From: Pseudomonadota bacterium
GTDB lineage: Bacteria > Pseudomonadota > Gammaproteobacteria > GCA-001735895
Direction: 5' to 3'
Assembly: GCA_022563685.1 (NCBI GenBank)
Contig: JADFMY010000019.1
Span: 1-35,414 of the forward strand
DNA length: 35,414 nt
Shown here: positions 17,170 to 25,086 of the stretch, one piece after another
Position numbering within the stretch: the stretch's first letter is position 1
Layout: every line of letters starts with the position of its first letter
Translations under genes and position numbers: made by a program
Notes under the pieces: model-generated
Told to the model about the DNA's origin: nothing
Databases searched by the model: none
What the model saw: only the letters and a program-made list of their open reading frames with translations

Positions 17170-18042
17170 TTAAGGTTTAATTGGGCTAGGATTGATGTTG
17201 CCTGCGACTTCAAGGAATCGCGTCTGGTTTGTTTGTCCACTGGCGTATTGATCGAGCTTGCCATCCATGGTAGTGGCCAGTTCGATCAACCGGTCGGCGA
17301 TTGGTGGGTGAGTTTTCAACATCACGGTAAGCGATTCCGCTTCAGGATTGATACTGTCTATGGTGGTTAAAACATCGAGCAAAGCGTAAGGATCGTAACC
17401 AGAACGAGCCGCCAGTACCACGCCTTTTACATCGGCATCGTACTCCAGGCTTCGGTCGAGTCCGGTGGCGTATAATTGCACACCCAGGTTGACCAGTTTT
17501 TCCAGTCGCTTCCGATCTTCCTCGTCGTCAACGACCAACCTGGCGCCCAGGTTGGCCCAGAAATCCCGTTTCATGGTTTTCTGCAGAGCCTTGAGATGAT
17601 GTTTCATCACTACATGGCTGATTTCATGCGCCAGCACGCCCGCGAGCTGTGCCTCGTTTTCGAGCAGATCAAGCAGTCCCAGAGTGATGAGGATATATCC
17701 ACCGGGCGCCGCAAATGCGTTAATTCCATCCGAGTCGATGACACCAAAACGCCAGGGTAAATCCTTACGAGCCGATTGCGATGCGACCCAGAAGCCAACA
17801 TCGTTAATATAGCGTTGCAATTCAGGGTCATCTACCAGTGGCGCAGCTCCCAGCAAACCGGAAATTAAATTTCCACCCATCTGGATTTCTTCTTCGGTCG
17901 ATACCTTGCCTCGGATTTTCCTGATGTCGTCGGTGAGTTTTTTAAGATCGCCCAGGTCAAAAGAAAAGGCCCGGGTACCAACTGGCCAGGTTAAGACCAG
18001 ACAGCAGATCATTAACGCAAAAATATTCGATATCGGCTTCAC
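17170..18042 (-). CDS. M48 family zinc metalloprotease, secreted
   Basis: 290 residues with a signal peptide (about the first 25 residues, ending 'VGTRA'). The zinc motif HEISH is at residues 139-143, with a third ligand candidate Glu in 'DRSLEYDADVKGV'. 'INAFAAPGGYILITLGLL' before the HEXXH is typical of the BepA/LoiP-like M48 branch of periplasmic proteases acting in envelope quality control; no TPR repeats are seen. The start is GTG at 18042 with AAGAAG upstream, overlapping the TAG of the SH3 gene (TAGTG), so translation is probably coupled. Confidence 0.9.
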   Translation of the reverse strand: MKPISNIFALMICCLVLTWPVGTRAFSFDLGDLKKLTDDIRKIRGKVSTEEEIQMGGNLISGLLGAAPLVDDPELQRYINDVGFWVASQSARKDLPWRFGVIDSDGINAFAAPGGYILITLGLLDLLENEAQLAGVLAHEISHVVMKHHLKALQKTMKRDFWANLGARLVVDDEEDRKRLEKLVNLGVQLYATGLDRSLEYDADVKGVVLAARSGYDPYALLDVLTTIDSINPEAESLTVMLKTHPPIADRLIELATTMDGKLDQYASGQTNQTRFLEVAGNINPSPIKP

Positions 18043-18599
18043 TATTTCTTCTTATCCTCGATATGCGCAATATTTCGAGCAACCAACTGACCTTCTTGCG
18101 TGAACCCAGGCATACGCGTTGAGCTACTCGCAAACTGTTGCATTCTGTCCAGTTCTTCCAGGTCAGGCCTGGCCCCCCTGATTTCTTCTTCACTCAGTCC
18201 TCTTATCCCTATAGTCGCCGTTCTTGCGCTACCGCTGGTACCACCACCACTGCCGAAGAAACTGCTCGCCATGCGTGAGAATGAAGCGAGTCCGGATAGC
18301 AATCCACGCGAGTCGGGCTCAGTCTTGATTTCAGGTGTAAACCCGGAATAAACCGTTCGAACCTGGTAGCTACGTACCCAGCCAATAATCGATTTCTGTT
18401 CGGAAAATATCTGCTTCCACCCTCCTTTGCGCTCAAATACTTCGACTGTGGAACCGGCTTCAATTCGAGCTACCTGATCGGAGGCACTGCTGGCTTTAGC
18501 GTAAACCGTAGATAACCGGACCACTATCGCTTCTTCGGCGGTAAGTGGTATTGCCAGGGACAGTAAAAATATCCCTAATAGGACTCTAAGATGATTCAT
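18042..18599 (-). CDS. Secreted SH3 domain protein
   Basis: 185 residues. Signal peptide (MNHLRVLLGIFLLSLAIPLT, cleavage near 'AEE'), then a bacterial SH3 domain at about residues 25-85 ('VVRLSTVYAKASSASDQVAR', 'GGWKQIFSEQKSIIGWVRS'). A glycine/serine-rich segment and the helical 'TIGIRGLSEEEIRGARPDLE' follow. It is unlike the membrane-anchored SH3 protein at 6.9 kb. It is the first gene of the unit with the M48 protease, suggesting a shared periplasmic role, perhaps a substrate-binding partner (inference). Confidence 0.8.
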   Translation of the reverse strand: MNHLRVLLGIFLLSLAIPLTAEEAIVVRLSTVYAKASSASDQVARIEAGSTVEVFERKGGWKQIFSEQKSIIGWVRSYQVRTVYSGFTPEIKTEPDSRGLLSGLASFSRMASSFFGSGGGTSGSARTATIGIRGLSEEEIRGARPDLEELDRMQQFASSSTRMPGFTQEGQLVARNIAHIEDKKK

Positions 18600-18736
18600 A
18601 CCGACTTTTTGATCAATTATTGCGCCGATAGTATAACAATACTCGAGATTTTACAGCGTGCTTTGTTCATCTGATCTGTGGGTAAACACCTAGTGGTAAC
18701 CGGATTAGTCAGAATAAAAACGACTATTAGTATGGC

Positions 18737-18764
18737 TAGACGTTATGGTGTAAAAGATTACAAT
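18737..18764 (+). promoter_or_regulatory. Possible marC promoter
   Basis: TAGACG (18737-18742, four of six -35 matches), a 16-bp spacer and TACAAT (18759-18764). The predicted start lies about 22 nt before the marC ATG. Confidence 0.4.
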
Positions 18765-18792
18765 CCGCATCATCTTGAATCCTGGCTATGAC

Positions 18793-19434
18793 ATGAATCC
18801 ATTAATCTACGAAACCGGAATAACGGCTCTTGCAACATTTTTCGCCACCATAGGCCCATTTAATATCGCCGCGGTATTTGCTGCCCTGACTGCTAATCAG
18901 GACTTTCGGTCGAAAACCCTGGTTGCAATCAAGGGCACGCTGATAGCAGGCGTAATATTGATAATTTTTGCACTGAGCGGTGAAACACTACTCACCAATT
19001 TTGGAATATCACTGGCCGCGTTGCGGACTGCTGGTGGCATATTATTATTGTTAATCGGCATAGACCTGGTATTTGTGCGATCCTCCGGGGGTATTTCAAC
19101 CACCGACGATGAAACCCGGGAAGCCGAGACCAGGCAGGATATTACCGTTTTTCCACTGGCGATGCCGATGATCGCAGGTCCGGGTGCGATGGGTGCCTCG
19201 ATATTATTGATGGCGAATACCGGTGGTGACCTGATCCTCAAGGCTACGGTAATAGCCGCACTAGTGATCGTATTGGTTTTCACCCTGCTTTCCCTGTTCC
19301 TCGCGGCCCAAATTCAACGCGTGCTTGGTGTGACCGGCATGCATGTGATCAGCAGGGTTTTCGGTATATTATTAACCGCGCTGGCGGTGCAGTTTATTTT
19401 TGATGGAATCGCACAAAGCGGGTTGCTGGATTAA
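18793..19434 (+). CDS. MarC family integral membrane protein
   Basis: 213 residues with six predicted transmembrane helices in two triplets. The two half-repeats carry the family motifs 'FFATIGPFNIAAVFAALT' and 'FPLAMPMIAGPGAMGASIL', with the variable loop 'TTDDETREAETRQD' between. MarC (UPF0056) proteins are inner-membrane proteins of uncertain transport function. The ATG at 18793 is preferred over an in-frame TTG at 18775. It stands alone, divergent from the SH3-M48-heme A synthase unit and convergent with the qmo/hdr operon. Confidence 0.9.
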   Translation: MNPLIYETGITALATFFATIGPFNIAAVFAALTANQDFRSKTLVAIKGTLIAGVILIIFALSGETLLTNFGISLAALRTAGGILLLLIGIDLVFVRSSGGISTTDDETREAETRQDITVFPLAMPMIAGPGAMGASILLMANTGGDLILKATVIAALVIVLVFTLLSLFLAAQIQRVLGVTGMHVISRVFGILLTALAVQFIFDGIAQSGLLD

Positions 19435-19459
19435 GGAGCCTCCGATACATTCCACCCAT

Positions 19460-19485
19460 AAAAAAAGGCGCCTGTCGGCGCCTTT
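19460..19485 (-). terminator. Terminator of the qmo-hdr operon, shared with marC
   Basis: Perfect stem AAAGGCGCC (19464-19472), loop TGTC, GGCGCCTTT (19477-19485). On the minus strand the stem runs into seven T's (complement of 19460-19466), ending the hdrB transcript 17 bp after its stop. On the plus strand the T tract is short (TTT), so termination of marC would be weaker. Confidence 0.88.
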
Positions 19486-19501
19486 CCCGTCCTTAGCTGC
19501 T

Positions 19502-20410
19502 TTATTTTTTTATTTTTGCAGCGATCTCCTCCAGTTTTTTTGCCCTGATAATTTGACCGTCTAGTGCCGAGTCCTCGGCGTTACGACCATAGGCCACTGA
19601 AATAAGTTGGCTGTAGTAAACCACAGGCATGTTAAAGTTACTACCAAATTTTGCATTTATATCATCCTGGTAGATTTCGACATTGACCTGACACAGCGGA
19701 CAGGGTGTCACAATCATGTCAGCACCATGGTCATAGGCGGCTTCGATGATACCGTGAATCAATTCCTGTGATTTTTCCGGTTCTGAGAAAGCCAGCGCGC
19801 CACCACAGCATTGTACCTTTTTCTCATAGCTTTCGATCGAATCGCCACCGAGATTTTCTACCAACTTGTCCAGGTACAGGGGATTTTCGAACGATTCCCC
19901 GTCGATGCCAAAAGGCCGGTTGGTCTGGCAGCCTACATATCCGGCAATCTTGATGCCTTCCAGCGGTTTCTTGACGCCCTGCTTAATCGTGTCGTAACCG
20001 ATATCTTCGATCAGCACTTCGGCCAGGTGGCGAATCGGCGTCTTGTTGGTCATTTCAAGCTGGGCTTCCGCGAGGGCTCGGTTGGCATCGGCCATCAATC
20101 CCGGATCGTCCCTGAAGCGCTCGGATGCTTCCTTAGTCGCGAGCCAGCACGCCGCACAGGTTGCGACTATATCCTGATCCGGATTGTGTTTCTCCGAAAG
20201 CGCAAGATTACGAGCTGTTAATACCATTCTCGGCAGTACCCCACCACTGGCGTAGCCAATCGAAGCAGAACAGCAATTCCAGTCCGGTATTTCATTCAGC
20301 TTGATGTCCAGTTCTTCGCACATGGTATCGACCGAACGCATCATATTGGACGAAGATGCACCGGTTTGGGACGAACAACCAGGATAATAAGAATACTCGT
20401 ATTCGGCCAT
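19502..20410 (-). CDS. hdrB: HdrB-like heterodisulfide reductase subunit B
   Basis: 302 residues with two CCG domains. The first has C12, C46-C47 and C85-x2-C88; the second has Cys in 'GYVGCQTNRP', the pair in 'VQCCGGALAF' and 'TPCPLC'. In methanogen HdrB these domains hold noncubane iron-sulfur clusters that act on disulfides. Here, as the last gene after qmoA-qmoB-hdrC, it probably forms the terminal electron-transfer module of a Qmo-like complex (established for related gene sets, inferred here). There are no transmembrane helices. A strong terminator follows. Confidence 0.9.
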   Translation of the reverse strand: MAEYEYSYYPGCSSQTGASSSNMMRSVDTMCEELDIKLNEIPDWNCCSASIGYASGGVLPRMVLTARNLALSEKHNPDQDIVATCAACWLATKEASERFRDDPGLMADANRALAEAQLEMTNKTPIRHLAEVLIEDIGYDTIKQGVKKPLEGIKIAGYVGCQTNRPFGIDGESFENPLYLDKLVENLGGDSIESYEKKVQCCGGALAFSEPEKSQELIHGIIEAAYDHGADMIVTPCPLCQVNVEIYQDDINAKFGSNFNMPVVYYSQLISVAYGRNAEDSALDGQIIRAKKLEEIAAKIKK

Positions 20411-20414
20411 GGGA

Positions 20415-21050
20415 TTAATCCTGTTTAATCTGGTTCGAAATTTTCGATGTTTCTATTTCTTCGGCTTTGGCGAGGATTTTTTGCAATCCACCAGGGTCCT
20501 TGATGCCATGCCCCCCTCCCATCAGTTCCCTCGGTGCCACGCGTTTGGTTTTGAACATGCGCATACCCAGTTTTTGCTTCTTGAGGGTTTCTTTGATGCC
20601 TTTGGCAAACCCGTTCATAAAATATAACGACAGGCCAAGTTTAAGTTCGTTAACCCTGCCCTTGTGTTTCATATTGTTCCAGAAAATTTCGGCAAACCTG
20701 GCGGTCGGCTGGTTCTTTGGTTCCAGGCCCAGGCGTTTCGCATAGGTCGCGAGTCCATGCATGATGTGGGTAATCGGTAATTCTCTCGGGCAACGTACTA
20801 TGCAGCTATAGCACGAGGTACACATCCACATCGATGCTGACGTTAATACTGCCTCACGCTTCCCGGCGCGAATCATCATGAAGAGTTCCTGCGGGGGATG
20901 TTCCCAGGCGCTACCTAGCGGGCATGAGCCCGAACAGACACCGCATTGCATGCACATCTTGACCCAGTTCCCACCCTCGACATTGGCTTCGACTTCGCTG
21001 AGAAAGCTGTTGCGATAATTTTCTACCAGGCTGATATTTAGTGGACTCAT
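20415..21050 (-). CDS. hdrC: HdrC-like [4Fe-4S] subunit
   Basis: 211 residues with two ferredoxin-type motifs: 'CMQCGVCSGSCPLG' and 'CTSCYSCIVRCPREL'. 'HPPQELFMMIRAGKREAVLT' between them is typical of HdrC. The protein has no membrane part, unlike QmoC, in which the HdrC-like part is fused to a heme b membrane domain. It probably relays electrons between QmoAB and HdrB. It lies 28 bp after qmoB and 4 bp before hdrB. Confidence 0.9.
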   Translation of the reverse strand: MSPLNISLVENYRNSFLSEVEANVEGGNWVKMCMQCGVCSGSCPLGSAWEHPPQELFMMIRAGKREAVLTSASMWMCTSCYSCIVRCPRELPITHIMHGLATYAKRLGLEPKNQPTARFAEIFWNNMKHKGRVNELKLGLSLYFMNGFAKGIKETLKKQKLGMRMFKTKRVAPRELMGGGHGIKDPGGLQKILAKAEEIETSKISNQIKQD

Positions 21051-21078
21051 AGTGCGGCTTCCAGGTAAAAAACAGGCA

Positions 21079-23307
21079 TTAAAACTTGAACGGACTCATA
21101 CCGATCTTTTCGATGGTATCGGCCATATCGTTGATCAGTTGCGGCGCACGATGGATATCGGTGATCGCGACTTCGTAAGTAGCCACCCGTTCTGCTTCGA
21201 GGCTCAGGGTTTCCAGGGTATCGGCTATCTTGCTCATGCGCTCATGCGCCAGTTCCGACCCTTTGACGAAGTGGCACTGGTAATCGTCACCCTTTTGACA
21301 ACCCATCAACACCACGGCATCGTAGCCGCTATTGAGCGCATCGGTGATCCAGATGGTATTCACCGAACCGAGGCATCGAACCGGCACCACGCGGGCGAAA
21401 GCACTGTAGCCAATACGATTTTGCGCGGCCATATCGAGCGCGGGGTAAGCGTCGTTTTCACAGGCGAGCACCAGAATACGCGGCTTTTCATCGAATTCGT
21501 CGGGAATATCGACGTTTTTGATTTGCTGGCCGACGGTATCCACCGAATAGTTTTCAAACGAAATAACGCGCACGGGACAGGCGCCCATGCAGACGCCACA
21601 ACGGCGGCAGCGCGATTCGTTAAATACCGGGTAACGCTTTTCGTCTTCGTCGATCGCTCCAAATGGGCACTCCACTGTGCAACGTTTGCACTGCGTGCAC
21701 CCTTCCCTGCGAAAAATCGGGAAACTCAAGTCTCCCGAGCGCGGATGTGCGGCCCTGCCCTTGCCAGCGTTTTCCAGCGCCTGGATCGCTTTCATCGCGG
21801 CTCCTGTAGCATCCTCGACAGCTTGCTGAATATCCATCGGCCGGCGCACCGGACCCGCAGCATATATTCCAGTTCGCCTGGTTTCGTAAGGAAAGCAAAT
21901 GAAATGAGAATCGGTGAACCCGTGTTTTAAATGCGGTAGATCGGTGCCCTGTCGATAGTCGAGTTTGAGTATAGATTCGACACTGAGCTCGGGTGCATTC
22001 GGTTGAGCCTGATCGCCCCCATCCCTGGCTTCTCCCGCGTGGGGATCGGGCCCCGAATTAGGCACCATACCGATATCGAGCACCACCAGATCGGCCTGCA
22101 GGACGACCTCTTCGTCCAGGATTAAATCGCGGAATTTGACTTCGAGATCAGAGCTTACCTCGAACACCTGCCCCTTGGTGAAATTGATACCTGCCTGTTG
22201 ACCGGCGCGATAAAAGTCTTCACCCGCCGCGCCAGGGGTGCGCAAATCGTTATAAATGATGGTCGTATCGCAACCTTCGTTGGCCGTTTTAAAGTACATC
22301 GATTGCTTGATCGAAACCATGTCGCCCACACCCGAATGGTAAGGCAGGTGCCCTTTTTGGGTAGAGTTTTGTCCCGCATTCTGCACGAATACCACGGAAT
22401 TGACCGGGCTGTTATCCGAAGGCCGATTGATCGTTCCGCCATTGGCGGCGCGTGCGAGCGCTTCGAGTTCCATATTGGTGACGATATCGGCCGATTTATG
22501 GTGCGAAAATTCTGGAATATTGCCGGGATCGTATAATTTGAAACCGGAAGCCTGCACAATCGCACCTACTTCGATGCATTTACCGACACCCGATTCGGTC
22601 GCGATCTCTACCTTAAATCGCCCCGGAGCACCCGAGGTACTGGCCAAGGTGCAATTGAGATGGAGATTAATATTCTCGTGCGCATTGACCGAATCGATGA
22701 GCGCGTCGATACCGGTATCAGCTGGTTGCGCGTAGGGTGACCGGCTCGGAGTACGTTTATATAATTGCCCCACCCATCCGCCGAGCTGGCCGGATTTTTC
22801 TACCAGTTCTACCCGATATCCGGCTTTCGCCGACTCAAGCGCACTGGTCAAGCCTGTGATACCACCACCGACGACCAGTAGCGTCTTATTGAGTGGCTGT
22901 TCGCCACTGGGTTCCGGTATCTTGCTATATTTGCTCTCAGCACAGGCCATACGCAGGTAATCGTCAGCCATTTCCTGGGTGGTTTCAGTCGATTCTTCGT
23001 CATCGGGTCGAATCCAGATCACGCCTTCGCGTAAATTGGCGCGGGTGAGTGCAACCGACTCGAAACGAAAAGCTTCATTTTTGGATCGACGACTACAGGC
23101 GGCGATTACTACATGGTTGACTTCGCCTTTGTCGATATCCTGTTGAATCATTTCGACGCCCGCCCGGCTGCAGAGAAAGTCGCTGGCCCTGCAAAAACCA
23201 GCCTTGCCATCGCGTGTCGCGGTCATTTCCAGCCGTTTTGTATCGAGTCGATCGCCGATACCGCAACCGGTGCACAGGTAAACGCCTATCTTCATTTCAT
23301 CGCTCAT
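21079..23307 (-). CDS. qmoB: QmoB-like flavoprotein (HdrA-MvhD fusion)
   Basis: 742 residues. An N-terminal HdrA-type Cys region (C12, C15, C39, C46, C71) is followed by an FAD domain with GGGITG at 147-152 and 'YRVELVEKSGQLGGWVGQLY'. Then come 'YAAGPVRRPMDIQQAVEDA' and two [4Fe-4S] motifs ('CTQCKRCTVECPFGA', 'CRRCGVCMGACPVRV'). The last 120 residues form an MvhD-like domain ('ILVLACENDAYPALDM', 'VPVRCLGSVNTIW', 'GYDAVVLMGCQKGDDYQCHF'). This order is that of QmoB, which transfers electrons between the quinone pool and APS reductase. aprA/aprB are not in this window. Confidence 0.92.
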   Translation of the reverse strand: MSDEMKIGVYLCTGCGIGDRLDTKRLEMTATRDGKAGFCRASDFLCSRAGVEMIQQDIDKGEVNHVVIAACSRRSKNEAFRFESVALTRANLREGVIWIRPDDEESTETTQEMADDYLRMACAESKYSKIPEPSGEQPLNKTLLVVGGGITGLTSALESAKAGYRVELVEKSGQLGGWVGQLYKRTPSRSPYAQPADTGIDALIDSVNAHENINLHLNCTLASTSGAPGRFKVEIATESGVGKCIEVGAIVQASGFKLYDPGNIPEFSHHKSADIVTNMELEALARAANGGTINRPSDNSPVNSVVFVQNAGQNSTQKGHLPYHSGVGDMVSIKQSMYFKTANEGCDTTIIYNDLRTPGAAGEDFYRAGQQAGINFTKGQVFEVSSDLEVKFRDLILDEEVVLQADLVVLDIGMVPNSGPDPHAGEARDGGDQAQPNAPELSVESILKLDYRQGTDLPHLKHGFTDSHFICFPYETRRTGIYAAGPVRRPMDIQQAVEDATGAAMKAIQALENAGKGRAAHPRSGDLSFPIFRREGCTQCKRCTVECPFGAIDEDEKRYPVFNESRCRRCGVCMGACPVRVISFENYSVDTVGQQIKNVDIPDEFDEKPRILVLACENDAYPALDMAAQNRIGYSAFARVVPVRCLGSVNTIWITDALNSGYDAVVLMGCQKGDDYQCHFVKGSELAHERMSKIADTLETLSLEAERVATYEVAITDIHRAPQLINDMADTIEKIGMSPFKF

Positions 23308-23308
23308 A

Positions 23309-24598
23309 CTAATTTTCCACCGCTGCGTTTCTATTCACCACCTGTATTGCCCGCAACGCCGCGGCGGTGGCGCTTTGTACCGAACGGTTTACATCGAGCG
23401 CATCGGCAGCACAGCCGGCAGCAAAAATTCCGCCGTTGCCCTCGTCTGCCTCGATAAAACCATGTTCATTGACGCTCACCTCGACCGGAAACATCGATCG
23501 ATCGACGCTGGGTTGCATGCCCACAGCCAGCACCACCAGGTCGTGGGTATTTTCATAGCGATGGTAGCCTTCGGTATCTACCCCCTGGACAATCGGATTT
23601 CCATCCTTGTCTTCGGTAATGCTCGCCACTTTCGATTTGACGAAGGTGATGCGTTCATCCTCTTTTACCCTCTGGTAAAAATCTTCGAAACGATCGATGG
23701 TGCGAATATCGATGTAATAGATGGTTCCCCTGGCTTCCTCATCGTCACCATAACTTTCGCCGATATAGGTGCTTTGCTTGAGCGAAGCCATGCAGCAAAT
23801 ACGCGAGCAATATTTCAAATGATTCCGATCGCGCGACCCGGCACATTGAATAAACGCGATATTCTTTGCCTCTCGTTGGTCGCCAGGGCGTAAAATTCTG
23901 CCGCCAGTCGGTCCAAATTTATCCATCATGCGCTCAAACTCGACGCTGGTGATGACGTTGGCATAGCGATCGTATCCATAGGCTTGTATCTTGTTAGCGT
24001 CGTAGGGCTGCCAGCCGGTTGCCCAGATAATCGCGCCTGCTTTGAATTCTATCGTTTGTTGCTGCATTTCGAGGTCTATCGCGTCGTAGCGACAGGCAGC
24101 TTTGGCTTTATCAGCGTCCTCGGTACCGAGGATAGCCGGATCGATGACATAGCGATGCGGCTGGGCCAGGTTGTAAGGCAGGTATGCCCCCTTGCGCTGA
24201 CTCATACCATAGTTGTACTCGTCGTCGAATTCGGCCTCCACCGCTGCGCCACAGGCGCCACAGGCGGTACAATTTACATTGACGTAACGAGGACTAATCG
24301 TGACAGTGGCGCTATAGTCGCCTTCACTGCCGCTTACCTGGGTCACTTCGGCCATAGTCAACACGGTAATACCAGGCTGTGCGCTGAGTCTGCGCTGGTT
24401 GATTTCCAAACCGCAGGTTGGAAAACACAGTTTGGGGAAAAATTTATAGAGTTGAGTGATTCGACCACCCAGATACGGACGTTTTTCGACCAGCACGACC
24501 TGCTTACCCGTTTCTGCAGCTTCGACAGCAGCCGTTATTCCGGCGACTCCGGCTCCCACTACCAGTAGGGTCTGGTTGGTGGCGACAACTTCCGACAT
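23309..24598 (-). CDS. qmoA: QmoA-like flavoprotein (HdrA family)
   Basis: 429 residues. FAD-binding GAGVAG at 15-20 and 'VEKRPYLGGRITQLYKFFP' are followed by 'CFPTCGLEINQRRL' (C58, C62), C110/C113/C116 in 'CTACGAC', and C169 in 'CRYDAID', which may together bind a cluster. 'IAFIQCAGSRDRNHLKYCSR' and 'GIFAAGCAADALDVNRSVQS' are typical HdrA/QmoA blocks. The size and lack of C-terminal ferredoxins identify QmoA rather than full-length HdrA. GGAG lies eight bases before the ATG. It is the first gene of the operon; one base separates it from qmoB. A leader of about 130 nt with a hairpin precedes it. Confidence 0.92.
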   Translation of the reverse strand: MSEVVATNQTLLVVGAGVAGITAAVEAAETGKQVVLVEKRPYLGGRITQLYKFFPKLCFPTCGLEINQRRLSAQPGITVLTMAEVTQVSGSEGDYSATVTISPRYVNVNCTACGACGAAVEAEFDDEYNYGMSQRKGAYLPYNLAQPHRYVIDPAILGTEDADKAKAACRYDAIDLEMQQQTIEFKAGAIIWATGWQPYDANKIQAYGYDRYANVITSVEFERMMDKFGPTGGRILRPGDQREAKNIAFIQCAGSRDRNHLKYCSRICCMASLKQSTYIGESYGDDEEARGTIYYIDIRTIDRFEDFYQRVKEDERITFVKSKVASITEDKDGNPIVQGVDTEGYHRYENTHDLVVLAVGMQPSVDRSMFPVEVSVNEHGFIEADEGNGGIFAAGCAADALDVNRSVQSATAAALRAIQVVNRNAAVEN

Positions 24599-24664
24599 CG
24601 ACTATTCTCCAGCGGTTTTGCCCGGCATTTGCTTTGGAACCAGGTGGTTTTATTACGAAAGTTG

Positions 24665-24687
24665 AATGGATGGAACAACCATCCATT
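24665..24687. promoter_or_regulatory. Perfect inverted repeat in the qmoA leader
   Basis: AATGGATGG (24665-24673), AACAA, CCATCCATT (24679-24687): a 9-bp perfect stem with a 5-nt loop, between the predicted promoter and the qmoA ATG. It could be an operator or an mRNA hairpin. No T tract follows on the minus strand, so it is not a simple terminator. Confidence 0.55.
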
Positions 24688-24735
24688 TACCGATTTAAGA
24701 TACGCTGATCCAGTCGGTTTATCCAGTCGTCCTTA

Positions 24736-24765
24736 TTTATACCCGGATAAAAAAAATTGTGGAAA
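24736..24765 (-). promoter_or_regulatory. Possible promoter of the qmo-hdr operon
   Basis: Minus strand TTTCCA (24765-24760), an 18-bp spacer and TATAAA (24741-24736). The predicted start near 24729 lies between the upstream operon's terminator and the leader hairpin, the expected place. Confidence 0.4.
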
Positions 24766-24800
24766 ATATCGGAATTGCCGCAGAATACGGTTATTCAGGC

Positions 24801-24828
24801 AAAAAAAACCCCATAGTTTTATGGGGTT
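24801..24828 (-). terminator. Terminator downstream of the ATPase-metA unit
   Basis: Perfect 9-bp stem AACCCCATA (24807-24815), loop GTTT, TATGGGGTT (24820-24828). The eight A's at 24801-24808 become a T tract on the minus strand. It would end transcripts coming from metA, after they cross the REP pair. Confidence 0.85.
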
Positions 24829-24943
24829 AACACACAAACATATCTCAGGAGGGTTCGGTTATTACTATAAGCAACTGAATCAAAGTAAACGGGACGCAGT
24901 TCTCACTTTGAATAATTTCTTACGCCAGTGCGCTAATTAAGGC

Positions 24944-25054
24944 TCTTCCCCAAATCGAGTGGGTAGATTATGCCTGTAGGGCCGAATTCATTCGGCCGGT
25001 CGCATTTCTAATATTTGGCCGAATGAATTCGGCCCTACAAATCAGGGGAAGAGT
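24944..25054. repeat. REP pair (REPIN-like element) with outer inverted repeats
   Basis: Two identical 23-bp arms in opposite orientation (24976-24998 and 25018-25040) are separated by 19 bp. Each starts TGTAGG and contains its own hairpin GGCCGAAT-TC-ATTCGGCC. The GTAG foot before a palindrome is the hallmark of REP sequences mobilised by REP-associated tyrosine transposases (RAYT). An outer inverted repeat CTCTTCCCC (24944-24952)/GGGGAAGAG (25046-25054) surrounds the pair. No transposase gene is in the window. Confidence 0.8.
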
Positions 25055-25086
25055 GCTAGTTAATACCACACCGGGAGATCAATCTG

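Noticed and set aside
21052-21930. Plus-strand frame of 292 codons antisense to qmoB
   Set aside because: It lies inside the C-terminal ferredoxin and MvhD-like part of qmoB, whose motifs are unmistakable; the antisense protein resembles nothing.
23309-24598. Missing fourth cluster cysteine in QmoA
   Set aside because: C110, C113 and C116 are followed by a valine at the usual fourth position, but C169 in CRYDAID is a plausible fourth ligand.
24629-24940. Plus-strand frame of 103 codons between qmoA and metA
   Set aside because: It runs through the leader hairpin and the terminator, shows no family resemblance and has no ribosome-binding site.
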